A DNA stretch of 64,000 bases from Pseudoalteromonas lipolytica (lineage in GTDB: Bacteria; Pseudomonadota; Gammaproteobacteria; Enterobacterales; Alteromonadaceae): NCBI RefSeq assembly GCF_001306915.1, contig NZ_LJTC01000011.1:103931-167930 (forward strand), read 5' to 3'. Shown in pieces: positions 33,553 to 43,209 of the stretch (position 1 is the first letter of the stretch; every line of letters starts with the position of its first letter). The position numbers and the translations under genes are program-made. The notes under the pieces are model-generated. The model made no database searches and was not told the DNA's origin. It was given only the letters and a program-made list of their open reading frames with translations.

Positions 33553-34749
33553 CTACCACACGGCTTCTCTATTTACTTGGCAATCGACTGGATCTAAATA
33601 GGGTTTTAGCTCTTCTGGGAATCCGTGTTTTTCTGTTATGTCTTTATCAATTTTGAAGTAATGCTCTATCGATTGATATAAGTGAGTACCAAGCGGGATG
33701 GATGTATCCATAAAGGTCATCGCTGTGGCGTATGCCAGTGAATCCCAGTCACGGTTTGAACCACCTACATAAAATGTTGGCTTAGTGAAGCGATAATGTT
33801 TAGGGTATTTTAACGGCACCATGAGTGATACAAATACACGTGAGCCACCACGGGCTGAGCCGACATTACGCTGATTTGCACCATAGCAAACAATGTCTTC
33901 ATAAGGTAAATAAAACGGTTTTCTAAATAAAGTATGCGGAGTTTTCACGAGGCCGGTATGGCGATTAAAGTAAAAATTATCTCGGTGCGCTAATATTGCG
34001 CGATGTTTCAGCATATAAAAACCGACAATAAACATAGGTGCATATATAGCAAATGGCACCCATCGATAGTCGCCCCACACAAAACCAATAACAACCAAAT
34101 CAACGAAAAAAAACATAACCGCTGCGACCATTAGCAAGAAACTTAGAGCAGTAAATAAATTTGACCAGCCTCCAAACCATGAAATAGCCAACTGCTTACC
34201 ATCGCTCTCTACCCAATGCCCCTCAAGTGTTGAGCCACTATCTGGGGATTCAAGCTCTGCTTCATATTGATCAGTAAAACGCTTACTTTTAAAGGTACGA
34301 GTTTTGAAGCTGCAGCCATTGAGTGCTTCTGCTTTTTTTAATCGCGTTTCATAACTGTCTTTATGTAAGTAGTCTCTTGGCAGTTGCGCTTTATAGGTTT
34401 CTCTATCATCAAAATATTTGCTTTTGTTTTCATTTCTTCTTTCAATTTCAGCCATTTCCTCAGGGTTATTTTTTCTAAACTCTTCTATTCGCACCTCAGC
34501 TTCTTCATCTAACGCCAGTTGTTTGATGGTTTTATCTTTTGCTCTAGCAGGATCTCGGCCAGGGTTTTCGGCGCACCACTGGTTAATTGCGTTAATACGA
34601 TTTTCTCTTTTTATTTTTTCTCTTTCTTCACGAGTTAAACCGTCGTTTTGTTCAGCAATATAGCGCTCAAGATCCTCATCACTAATAAGGTTATCAATTA
34701 AATCATCCAGATTGCTTGATTTTACTGAGCTTTTATCATCACTACTCAT
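33553..34749 (-). CDS. Two-TM immunity-like membrane protein, copy 3 (next to the MIX effector)
   Basis: A 398-residue member of the same family as 27267 and 30847, with the membrane hairpin of copy 1. It is the first gene after the MIX effector (gap about 83 bp), so by position it is the best candidate for the true cognate immunity. In Vibrio, the VasX immunity protein is likewise an inner-membrane protein. The N-terminal charged helices differ from the other copies in a few short stretches. Confidence 0.65.
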   Translation of the reverse strand: MSSDDKSSVKSSNLDDLIDNLISDEDLERYIAEQNDGLTREEREKIKRENRINAINQWCAENPGRDPARAKDKTIKQLALDEEAEVRIEEFRKNNPEEMAEIERRNENKSKYFDDRETYKAQLPRDYLHKDSYETRLKKAEALNGCSFKTRTFKSKRFTDQYEAELESPDSGSTLEGHWVESDGKQLAISWFGGWSNLFTALSFLLMVAAVMFFFVDLVVIGFVWGDYRWVPFAIYAPMFIVGFYMLKHRAILAHRDNFYFNRHTGLVKTPHTLFRKPFYLPYEDIVCYGANQRNVGSARGGSRVFVSLMVPLKYPKHYRFTKPTFYVGGSNRDWDSLAYATAMTFMDTSIPLGTHLYQSIEHYFKIDKDITEKHGFPEELKPYLDPVDCQVNREAVW

Positions 34750-34832
34750 TGTTACTCCTTTATTTGCTGCACTTATTCTGTCTTGTTTTTATATTTAAAT
34801 TTATTAAAGCTTAGATTTTTATAATTTAGCTT

Positions 34833-37800
34833 TTATAAATGAATAATGGCTTTGCTAGTTTCTTTGCCTATGCGGTGGGTAAACTTACGATCATCACCCC
34901 AAGATAAAAACCCTGGCTTTTCACCTACCTTGTAATATTCGATTGGTAAACCGTAAATACTATTAAAGCCCTGAATTGTTGGTTGACCTTTACCTTCTGG
35001 GTACACTGTCGCCTCTATCTTAAGTTCGATTTGATCGCCAGGTTTTAATCCAAGCTCTGTCAACAAAATATGATTATTTATTTCGGCCTGCCAACCCGTT
35101 CGAGCAGGCTGCAACGCCCACATACTTTTAAGGAAAATAACCGAATCTAATGGGATTTCAGTAAAGTGTTTATTCTTGCTGTATCTTGCTAGTCTAGCGT
35201 CATAATCAGTTAGTAATGATGCAGCGTAATAATTTAGCATGCCCTTATCAGGTGGAAGCATTCGCCAACTAATTTTTGTATCAACACCTTCTTTAACTGC
35301 AGCTAAGGGAGCAGTTAAGCCCATTGAGACTGTTTTTGCGTGTTCATTTGCAATCACTTTTGCATAAGGCTTGTAAAGTACGTTGTATATATCAAGAAGC
35401 GCTAAATCAGGGCGATTTCGCCATTGCTCTGCTCGCACACTTGTTGAGCCATCATTAATAAAAGCTGCCTTACCCCACGGGCATGCATGCAACCAAGCTT
35501 CAACCTCTGATTCACTAAAATAATAAATCAGCCCTGCTGCAATAAGAATGATCACTAAGCCTGCTATACCAAAAACGGCAATTAAGGCAGATGCACCTTT
35601 AGTGACAATAGCAATGCCCGATGCTGCGGTCATACTTAAAAAGCCTAAAGCCATAATGGAATTAGCCGTGGCAAGACCTACATTACCCTTGTTATATTCA
35701 TTAACAGCATCTCTTACAGCCACATAGGTACTAATCGCGCCTGCAAGCAATGTCGCAGCATTGGCGGCGTAAAACAATATTACTTTCGCGGTAATTACAC
35801 TGACTCTTCCTCTGAGTATTTTTTTAGTAAACTCACTTGCAGGCACTTTGTTTTTGGAGAAAAGTTTCAATTGTTCAGAACTTGGCATACCATAACGGCG
35901 TTCAACAAGGTCTTTACCAATATTCACCATCACATCAAGTAAATCTAAAGTAGCCGATGCTTTATCCATGGCACTCACGCCATCACCCGTTATTACGGTA
36001 TAAAAGTTAATGGCCTCTAACCCAGAAACAAACGGCAATACACCAATACTGGCTGAACCCACTTTACCCTGTTGCTGCTTACCAAATGCTGTTTGTGCGT
36101 ATTTTTTGAGAGACTTATTATGATCTTTATAACCGGCTAAATCCCAATCAGTTTTAAGCTTTTCTTTTTCAATAGCATTTAAGCCATCTGCCAGTTTCTT
36201 CTTAACCTTTTGTAATGCAGCTAGCTTATTTTTATCTAACACCACCATTTTTTTTATTACTTTTTCTCTGGCGCTGTCTGCTTGGTAATATTGCTTCGTG
36301 ACCATTGCCTCAAGTTCATTTAAAGAGCCATCTAAACTTGTAATAAGGTCTAACCGAGCGGGTATAGTTACTTTATCGTTAACTTTAAGTTTAACGACTG
36401 GTCGCGTTCCACCATTACCAGGGTAACTGCCCTGACTTAATGCTTCATCTATGCCTTCGGTTATTTTATTAAACTCTAAAATGCGTTGTTCAGCTCGCTT
36501 TGCACGGCTGTCAAAATTAAGCGGCACGACTGAATCGGGCAAGTTGCCCTGATAATAGTCGTTTACATCAATATCTATCTCAACAAGCAAGTCGTCAGAG
36601 ATCATATGCGCTAAATGCATTATTTTTTGATACGGGTTGTACGACATCGCAACTGACTTAATACGGGCCTCACTATTAAGCATGTCGAGCCCAACACTTT
36701 TCAGGGTTGATAAATGCGCACGGGTTACACTACTTTTTGTTTTGGCTTGTTTTAGCAATGTTTTATAATGTTCTAATTCTTTATTTTTTTGTTTCAGTTG
36801 CCTGTTTAATTGCTCTGTGATGTCATCGCCATCAATCCCTTGATTACGCGCTTCTTGAATTAGCTCATTGCGTGATTTTTCGGAGCTTTCAATTTCATTT
36901 TGTTTATTTTTTATTTGTTCTTTTAAGTTTGCTATTTGCTGCTGAATTTTATTGCTTTCTCGCTGTAAGCTTGATTGTTTTTGCATGCGAGCAGTAAACA
37001 CATCTTTAATTGTTCCGCTACCTTGAGACATTGAATATGTAGCAGAGGGGACTTCCATAATAATATTAAAAAAGCCCCACACAGCTTGACTGCTTCGCCT
37101 AAATACTTGCGTTAAATCACCTTCAATATAGCCATCTAGCCCATCGTCGTTGCTCTCAAGGGCGTAAAACTCATCCATATCAAAATCGATATTTTTAGGG
37201 TCGTCAGGGTCTCTAAAATTTAAGTAATCGGTTAAGCCTGGGTTACTGCACTTTTCGTCAGGAAAAAGTAACTTGTGTAATTTCAATAAGTTTTCACGAT
37301 TACTAGTGTCTTCAGGGTGAGTACCTAACACTTTTAAAATGATATGCTGGCCTAAGTCATTACTGTCTATTTGTTTAAGCTTTTGTGCGTCTTTTTCATA
37401 CACTACACTTGAACGAAGCAAGTCTGCCGTTAAATCTTTAAGTGGGGCTAATACATCGCACATTAGTTGATACATATCGAGCCTTCGATTGCCCGTGTGA
37501 TATGCATAATCTCTGGTACATTGATAAAAACTAGAGGCGCTATCTTCGTCCTCTATAATATCTTTTACATTGGCTCTTAATTCATTGATATATTCGCCTA
37601 ACTCGAACACTTTTGCTGTAGCTAAAAATTTTCTGAAAGCAGTTTTATCAAATTTGTTATCTACCCATTTTTTATAATCAGCAGCAATATCTTGCTCTTG
37701 TTCAGAAACACTGTCTTCACCATAGGTTGCTAACTTATCTGAAACAGACTGTGGAAAAGCAAAAAAGGTTTGTTGAACAAACGATGCTAATTCAAGCTGC

Positions 37801-38690
37801 CCCCTTTGTTCTTTTGTGAGTTCAGCTACACTCGACACCATTTGTCCATTTGCGACTTGCTCTATTGGTAGTGAACTAATAACTGAACGCGTTAATGTAA
37901 TATCCGCTGCGGCTTGGCGTACTTTGCCTATCTGGTCAGGAATAACTGGACAATACACACCCGCTTGATTAACAACATCAAGCACAACATGCTTAGGTAG
38001 TTTGGCGCTATTATAGCCTTGTTCAAAGTCACCGAGTTTATCTAACGTGAAAAGCCTATCACCTCGTAATATTTGCGCATCGCTATTATTATCACCGGGT
38101 TTAACTGGCTCACCATAATTTAACCTTGGATCTTCAGGGTTGAGGCCGCCAAAAAGCTCTATTTGCTTCCAAGACCATTGCACTTCTGAATAAGCTACTT
38201 GAACCTCACAGGTTTGCCCATTTAGTTTATAAGGCACAATAACTGTTTTGAGTTCTTCGCCCGTTGCATCTCTGTAACCTTTATTTTGCTTCCACGTCAT
38301 GACGCCTTTTTGCCATGCAAGATTAACATCATTAAAACGTGTCACGTTTTGCTCAGTTGTAACCTTGAGTTCACGCCATAAATGACCATCAACAAAAATG
38401 TATAAGTAACCATCTCTAAGATTCGTTTTATGATTATCTATTTCATCAGCAGGGTGTGCATATCTGATGGGAAATATATGAACCAGTTCAATATCAGCTG
38501 TATTGTCATTTTCTTCTTTTGCATCCACTTTATACAAAGGAATTTTGTAAAAACCTTTTTGACTTCTATCAACTGACTCATCTTTAACCATCAGTGATAC
38601 ATTTTTCGTACCATCTGATTGGCGTTCAAAAACAAGTTCTCTGTGGGCATTTTTTATATTGATTTTGTCTGCGACACTTAAATCACTCAT
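34833..38690 (-). CDS. MIX-domain, VasX-like T6SS effector with C-terminal membrane segments
   Basis: A 1285-residue effector. Residues 91-99 read LRDGYLYIF, an exact fit to the MIX motif hRxGhhYhh, and the whole first 150 residues resemble the VasX N-terminal domain (IFPIRYAHP, LW after it). A coiled coil spans about residues 560-640. Three hydrophobic helices lie at about 970-1058 (AVFGIAGLVIILIAAGLIYY is the last), followed by a 227-residue soluble end. VasX permeabilises inner membranes, and a similar pore-forming action is inferred. The start overlaps the PAAR-like gene by 4 bp (ATGA), so the effector is made together with its delivery protein. Confidence 0.85.
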   Translation of the reverse strand: MSDLSVADKINIKNAHRELVFERQSDGTKNVSLMVKDESVDRSQKGFYKIPLYKVDAKEENDNTADIELVHIFPIRYAHPADEIDNHKTNLRDGYLYIFVDGHLWRELKVTTEQNVTRFNDVNLAWQKGVMTWKQNKGYRDATGEELKTVIVPYKLNGQTCEVQVAYSEVQWSWKQIELFGGLNPEDPRLNYGEPVKPGDNNSDAQILRGDRLFTLDKLGDFEQGYNSAKLPKHVVLDVVNQAGVYCPVIPDQIGKVRQAAADITLTRSVISSLPIEQVANGQMVSSVAELTKEQRGQLELASFVQQTFFAFPQSVSDKLATYGEDSVSEQEQDIAADYKKWVDNKFDKTAFRKFLATAKVFELGEYINELRANVKDIIEDEDSASSFYQCTRDYAYHTGNRRLDMYQLMCDVLAPLKDLTADLLRSSVVYEKDAQKLKQIDSNDLGQHIILKVLGTHPEDTSNRENLLKLHKLLFPDEKCSNPGLTDYLNFRDPDDPKNIDFDMDEFYALESNDDGLDGYIEGDLTQVFRRSSQAVWGFFNIIMEVPSATYSMSQGSGTIKDVFTARMQKQSSLQRESNKIQQQIANLKEQIKNKQNEIESSEKSRNELIQEARNQGIDGDDITEQLNRQLKQKNKELEHYKTLLKQAKTKSSVTRAHLSTLKSVGLDMLNSEARIKSVAMSYNPYQKIMHLAHMISDDLLVEIDIDVNDYYQGNLPDSVVPLNFDSRAKRAEQRILEFNKITEGIDEALSQGSYPGNGGTRPVVKLKVNDKVTIPARLDLITSLDGSLNELEAMVTKQYYQADSAREKVIKKMVVLDKNKLAALQKVKKKLADGLNAIEKEKLKTDWDLAGYKDHNKSLKKYAQTAFGKQQQGKVGSASIGVLPFVSGLEAINFYTVITGDGVSAMDKASATLDLLDVMVNIGKDLVERRYGMPSSEQLKLFSKNKVPASEFTKKILRGRVSVITAKVILFYAANAATLLAGAISTYVAVRDAVNEYNKGNVGLATANSIMALGFLSMTAASGIAIVTKGASALIAVFGIAGLVIILIAAGLIYYFSESEVEAWLHACPWGKAAFINDGSTSVRAEQWRNRPDLALLDIYNVLYKPYAKVIANEHAKTVSMGLTAPLAAVKEGVDTKISWRMLPPDKGMLNYYAASLLTDYDARLARYSKNKHFTEIPLDSVIFLKSMWALQPARTGWQAEINNHILLTELGLKPGDQIELKIEATVYPEGKGQPTIQGFNSIYGLPIEYYKVGEKPGFLSWGDDRKFTHRIGKETSKAIIHL

Positions 38691-39712
38691 TGGATATTTA
38701 CCCCATCTTCGTCTAGCTTTTCTGCTCCAGATAATTTAACTATGATCTTTTTCCCTGCATTTTCAGCTTGCAAACTATCCCTAACTTGCACTCTAAGCCC
38801 CCTTGGTGCAGGGCCGCCAGACTGCATAAGTGGCATGGGTGGGGTATTTTTATTATTTGATATCATCGGGTCGCCTTGGCGAGCCGCAGGTTTGCCTTCA
38901 ATCATTACGTTAAATGACCCCATGATAAATTCGGCTTTACCGTCGTTCGTTCCGCTAGCGATACCTTTTTTATCACCTGGAGAGTCACCCGAGCTTTGAG
39001 AAAAGTAACTTTTTACATTCGCAGCACCTTGACCATTCACTTTGACTGAACTGGCGACAGAGGTAACATCACTTGATTGGGCTTTATTGCCGTAGGGAAT
39101 AGGCACAACGCTGGTGCCAATTGTGGTTAAGCACACATCGATTGTTGTTAGCTTACCACCGCTATCTTGATGCACAGCGGTACGGCCATTAATAAGCACA
39201 TTTTGCCCTGAGACTGTAGCGGTTTGCGGTGCCTCTGATTCTGTATCTTTAACTAATTGCTGCTCTGTACCTGCTTGCCAACCTAAATGATTCGACACTA
39301 AATCTAAAAAGGCACTGGGGTTATCGATTGGTTTGTTAACGTCCATATTAGTCTGGGGTTCGTTCCACGGCAAAATTGGCTGGTTTTTCTCGTTATCCCA
39401 TTGTGGTGGCGGAATAATGTAATCTGGAATAAATCGATTAACCATTTCACCAAGTGTATGCTCTCGGTACTTGGGTCTGGCAATTTCATCTAAAAAAGCA
39501 GATTCGCCTTCAGAGCGGTCCGAAAAAATGGCAATACCATTAGCTTTGCCAAGTGCACCGTTGCTTCGTGCACTATTGGTTAGACCAAGTAATGTCGGGT
39601 TATTATGGCGCCATGTAACACTGCCGCCGCTTCGTACGTCAGCAGTGAGTGCGTCTATGTCGTATTGTACGCTGCCTGATTCTTTGCCAGCCATGGCATT
39701 TATATATGACAT
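38687..39712 (-). CDS. PAAR-like (DUF4150) tip protein with an N-terminal lysozyme-like region
   Basis: A 341-residue protein. Residues about 165-300 are a DUF4150/PAAR-like domain (VLINGRTAVHQDSGGKLTTI, then IPIPYGNKAQSSD-type and SFNVMIEGKPAARQGDPM segments) that would cap the VgrG spike. The first 110 residues contain RHNNPTLLGLTNSARSNGAL and GIAIFSDRSEGESAFLDEI. This recalls the R-x-N-N-P-G and F-x-x-x-x-x-G motifs of P5-like phage lysozymes, though enzymatic function is uncertain. It links the MIX effector to the spike through gene overlap. Confidence 0.8.
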   Translation of the reverse strand: MSYINAMAGKESGSVQYDIDALTADVRSGGSVTWRHNNPTLLGLTNSARSNGALGKANGIAIFSDRSEGESAFLDEIARPKYREHTLGEMVNRFIPDYIIPPPQWDNEKNQPILPWNEPQTNMDVNKPIDNPSAFLDLVSNHLGWQAGTEQQLVKDTESEAPQTATVSGQNVLINGRTAVHQDSGGKLTTIDVCLTTIGTSVVPIPYGNKAQSSDVTSVASSVKVNGQGAANVKSYFSQSSGDSPGDKKGIASGTNDGKAEFIMGSFNVMIEGKPAARQGDPMISNNKNTPPMPLMQSGGPAPRGLRVQVRDSLQAENAGKKIIVKLSGAEKLDEDGVNIQ

Positions 39713-40608
39713 TCGCTTTCACTCCTTGAAATCTTAAATAGCTGTTCATTTGGCTGATTGAACACCACAAAAACGTGTTCAGTGTCAGCCATCAGCGGGT
39801 TATGCAAATAGCTTCCAGCTAATGCAAATGCCGCAGATTGGTTTGCCACACCTTGATAACCTAGTACGGTATTTAGTTCGGCAAACTCTATTAGTTCGTC
39901 ATCATTTTTATAGTGCTTTTGGGTATAACTAAACCACTGTTTTTGCCATTCATACGACTGCATGCCAGCAAAAATAAAGGAGTCACTAACCTGTATGTTT
40001 GCGCTTTTAAGCTGAGTAGGCATTGACTCATCAAAAGTCGTGGCTTTTAAACAACCGTGTCTGTGTACCAACAATGCATAGCCACCTTCGCCATTAATTA
40101 CGCCGCTAGGGCCATTTACAACTTGTACTGTGTGGTGTTTGGCTTGCTCAGACACGTATTCAAAACCATTACACGAATCAACAGCAACTACGAGGGTATC
40201 GAGGTCGGTTGCTTCGAGCTGCCAATCGCTTACCTGTTCAAAGGCAGGTGTTTGCTCAGGCATTGCGTCAGTCAATAATTCACTTAATGTGTCATCATCA
40301 ATCAGCGGCTCGCCATTACTGGCGTGCGGTAATATAAACTGAACTTTATTGACCCTAAATGAACAACAAAGTTTTTTTAACTCAATATTTTCAATAATAT
40401 GAGACAAAATTAGCAAGCAACGAGTTTGCCTATCAAACCCAGCAAGCTCAGTCAGTTCTACAAATACATAAGGGGCATCTAAACTAATATCACAGCGGAT
40501 CAGCGCTTTGCTTGGCTTTGAATACAACATTTGGTTTGCCACTGAAGTATAAAAGCTTTCGGTATAGCACCCCGCGACATTAACATGATAAAGAGTATCA
40601 AACTGCAT
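39700..40608 (-). CDS. Thiolase-like T6SS effector-loading protein
   Basis: A 302-residue protein starting at ATG 40608, preceded by the strong AAGGAGG site. Weak beta-ketoacyl-synthase/thiolase-like features (CLLILSHIIENIEL, DTLVVAVDSCNGFEYV) are visible, but catalytic residues are not. Proteins of this type lie beside DUF2169 genes in many T6SS clusters and are thought to help load effectors. It overlaps the DUF2169 gene by 11 bp and the PAAR-like gene by 13 bp, consistent with a common role. Confidence 0.65.
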   Translation of the reverse strand: MQFDTLYHVNVAGCYTESFYTSVANQMLYSKPSKALIRCDISLDAPYVFVELTELAGFDRQTRCLLILSHIIENIELKKLCCSFRVNKVQFILPHASNGEPLIDDDTLSELLTDAMPEQTPAFEQVSDWQLEATDLDTLVVAVDSCNGFEYVSEQAKHHTVQVVNGPSGVINGEGGYALLVHRHGCLKATTFDESMPTQLKSANIQVSDSFIFAGMQSYEWQKQWFSYTQKHYKNDDELIEFAELNTVLGYQGVANQSAAFALAGSYLHNPLMADTEHVFVVFNQPNEQLFKISRSESECHI

Positions 40609-41629
40609 CTGTACCTCCTTGCTCAGCAACAATTATATTGCTGCTACTTGCCACGTTGTCGCTGTTGATATGCCCGCGCCATAACAGCGAAAAGCACTGT
40701 GCGTCCGAATCAATCACTAAGGTATCGCAGTGCATGTCGATATCATGCCTCTTTAAGGTATTAGCCACTTGCACTAGAGGCTTAAGCACAGGAAGCTCTA
40801 CAGTTTGTTGCTGGCCATATTCTTGCAATGGATATAATCCGCTTAACGAAAACGCCCAGCCTTTTGTAAACACTTGCTTTGTTTGTTGATCTGCCGGGGC
40901 TGTGTTGTAAAAGTTGCTAGCCAATGACGTTTTGAACGGGTACTTACCAGCCATAAGTGCTTGTTCGTCAATATCTGGCATTAACTCTATACGCGGTGAC
41001 CAATGACTCGGAATTGCCGAAAAGCCAGCAACGCTTACTCGATGGCTTGGTTTTCTTAATACCTCGTTGGCATACTCTATCGCAGGTAAAGGCTGCCCTA
41101 CTGCGTGCTTGTTTTTCAGTTTAAAGCCAACACCTATAGGGTTTTCGAGGCTGTAATCGCTTTGATCATGATGTGCTTTGCCCCCAAACGCATGGCTATA
41201 GCAAATAGCTGTTGGCGTAATTGGGCTAGGATCTGTTGCGACAGGGCCAAGCAGTGAACGGCGCCATTTACGTTCGCCAGTAAGGCGTAATCGCTTTTTA
41301 ATTATTGGCGTGTCGTTTGCTGCCAAACCTAGCTCAACCTCAATAACACGCGCAGTTTTGCCCTTTGGCGGGTACGCAGTAAAGTTGCCATACACTTCGA
41401 AACCTTGCTTAAATGCAACTTGTTCATTCACTGCCACCAGCGGCTCGCTAGTCGGATCACCGCTATATTCGTCGGCCATGACGATTTCAACACACGGTTC
41501 CATTAAGCTGGTATTGCCTTTTTCATCAAACTCAAAGCTCTGTTTTACCAAAACAACATGAGATGCAGTGCCATCTGCTTGCCAACCTTCAAACACGCTT
41601 GCTTGCCAAGGAGTAAAGTTATGCAGCAT
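40598..41629 (-). CDS. DUF2169 T6SS adaptor protein
   Basis: A 343-residue protein of the DUF2169 family, with the conserved YSHAFGGKAHHDQSDYSLEN followed by PIGVGF. Family members act as adaptors or chaperones that stabilise PAAR-linked effectors and mount them on VgrG (for example with Tde2 in Agrobacterium). It is the fourth gene after vgrG and overlaps both neighbours by 11 bp. The client is probably the PAAR-like/MIX effector pair downstream. Confidence 0.85.
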   Translation of the reverse strand: MLHNFTPWQASVFEGWQADGTASHVVLVKQSFEFDEKGNTSLMEPCVEIVMADEYSGDPTSEPLVAVNEQVAFKQGFEVYGNFTAYPPKGKTARVIEVELGLAANDTPIIKKRLRLTGERKWRRSLLGPVATDPSPITPTAICYSHAFGGKAHHDQSDYSLENPIGVGFKLKNKHAVGQPLPAIEYANEVLRKPSHRVSVAGFSAIPSHWSPRIELMPDIDEQALMAGKYPFKTSLASNFYNTAPADQQTKQVFTKGWAFSLSGLYPLQEYGQQQTVELPVLKPLVQVANTLKRHDIDMHCDTLVIDSDAQCFSLLWRGHINSDNVASSSNIIVAEQGGTDAV

Positions 41630-42776
41630 GCTTTGCTCCTGCTATTAACTTTTGCCACTGAACTGCTGTTTGCTGAGTATGATAAAGGCCACAGGCCAGT
41701 GTTAATTCAAACTGAGGGGCAAATACTCGCTGTACAATCTCGCCTGCCAATTCTGCTAAGCCTTGCTCTGGCTGCGCTTTTGTAAAACTCATGCCTTTTA
41801 AAACACACTCTCCTTTGCTTAAAGCCAGTGCTTGCCTAACATGCTCTGCATCATGCAAGTTTATACCGACTTGCACATGATGCTGATTTTGCGCACTTAC
41901 CAGTGTTAAGGCTTCAGCCTTTGCAAGTGGTCTATCTGTTAACGTTAGCCAAGCCTGATAAGCTGCTTGCTGTGTTTGCGCAACGCCCATAAGCTCTATC
42001 ACCAATACCAGCGCTGATTTATACACAAAGTGGCTTAATACGGTTTGGCAAAATTCTGGGTGCGCTTTACAAAATAAAGCGCACGGCTCATGCCAGCGAC
42101 TATCGTCAACCAGTCCCGCTAATTGTAATAACTGCGCTTTTTGTGAAGGCTCGCTAGTACTCGAAAACACTTTAAACAACTTATCACTAAGGCTGTTATC
42201 GCCTTGGCAATAGCAATTGACTAAAGCGGCATACACCAAAGTAAAATCAGCATGAGCGAGGGCTTGTTGTAACTCGGCATCATTTAAAGGCTGCGAAAAC
42301 AAAATAGTTTTAAGCTGCTGCGGTAATGACTCTTTGCCCTCTAGCACTGTGGCTCTGAGTGCTTTTTGTTCTGGGATAGTCCAATACCTAAGTTGCTGCG
42401 ATAACAAAGTATAAACAGGCAGAGCTTGCTGCTTTTTAAGCGCTAAAAAATAATCACTGTTGTCTTGTTCTGGTGCAGCCATTAAACGTGTTGCACAAAG
42501 GGCAAAAATGGCGTGCTGGTCGCTCGCTAACGCGATCTCACAAAAATCATCACAACTAAGTTCAGCAAGGTCATTAAAGCTGTTCCCATTGAAGTAGCCG
42601 CACGGTGACTGCTGCTTAAGCGATGCCAGCACATAAAGATGATTAAGCACTTGATGCTCTAACACTTTTTGCCTTGCAAGACTATACGCCCCTGACGCAA
42701 GGAGCTTTTCACGGTGCGCCATTAAGGTAGTAACACGCTGTTGATGCTGTTTTAACTTAGAAACCGCTGCAAACAT
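41619..42776 (-). CDS. Helical repeat (HEAT-like) T6SS-associated protein
   Basis: A 385-residue helical protein. The ATG at 42776 was chosen because it follows the stop of the DUF3540 gene by one base; further upstream starts would run into that gene in another frame. It is rich in A, L and Q with repeated helices (ELQQALAHADFTLVYAALVN). Its position suits the HEAT-like TIGR02270-type proteins of VgrG-linked effector operons, an assignment I hold loosely. It is likely a scaffold or chaperone. Confidence 0.6.
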   Translation of the reverse strand: MFAAVSKLKQHQQRVTTLMAHREKLLASGAYSLARQKVLEHQVLNHLYVLASLKQQSPCGYFNGNSFNDLAELSCDDFCEIALASDQHAIFALCATRLMAAPEQDNSDYFLALKKQQALPVYTLLSQQLRYWTIPEQKALRATVLEGKESLPQQLKTILFSQPLNDAELQQALAHADFTLVYAALVNCYCQGDNSLSDKLFKVFSSTSEPSQKAQLLQLAGLVDDSRWHEPCALFCKAHPEFCQTVLSHFVYKSALVLVIELMGVAQTQQAAYQAWLTLTDRPLAKAEALTLVSAQNQHHVQVGINLHDAEHVRQALALSKGECVLKGMSFTKAQPEQGLAELAGEIVQRVFAPQFELTLACGLYHTQQTAVQWQKLIAGAKHAA

Positions 42777-42777
42777 A

Positions 42778-43194
42778 TTAATTAAGCCTAATCGGCCAAC
42801 CTGCCAAAGTAAGGTCTTGTTGGCTATTTGCAGTAATATCTTCGCCTTCAAGCACGATAGTGCCATCGGCAAATACTTCGATGCTGCCCTTGGCGGTTTG
42901 CAAGCTAACGCTTTGCTCTGCGGCAATAATAATATGCCCTGCTTCGTTGCTAATGTGAGCCGCCGGAGATTGTTCAGGTGCGGCTAAAAGTGCCATTACA
43001 ATCACACCTTGCTCACTGTGTAGCACCACAACTTGGCTACCTATTTTGCAACACGATACATGGGCAGCTTGTAAAGCAACATCGTAACGAATGTGATTAA
43101 TAACCACGCTCAAAGCTTTACCCTGAGGTGACACTTCACTGACCTCTGCGAGGCTTTGTTGCTGATCAAATAACTGAGTTACTGTGGCTGTCAT
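42778..43194 (-). CDS. DUF3540 T6SS-associated protein
   Basis: A 138-residue beta-rich protein 15 bp after vgrG. IGSQVVVLHSEQGVIVMALL is an OB-like segment, and the end (AGHIIIAAEQSVSLQTAKGS followed by IEVFADGTIVLEGEDI) repeats short strands like the VgrG needle. This fits DUF3540, which occurs with DUF2169 and DUF4150 genes in T6SS effector operons. It probably takes part in effector attachment to the spike. Confidence 0.75.
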   Translation of the reverse strand: MTATVTQLFDQQQSLAEVSEVSPQGKALSVVINHIRYDVALQAAHVSCCKIGSQVVVLHSEQGVIVMALLAAPEQSPAAHISNEAGHIIIAAEQSVSLQTAKGSIEVFADGTIVLEGEDITANSQQDLTLAGWPIRLN

Positions 43195-43209
43195 TTTCAG
43201 TCCTTGAAA

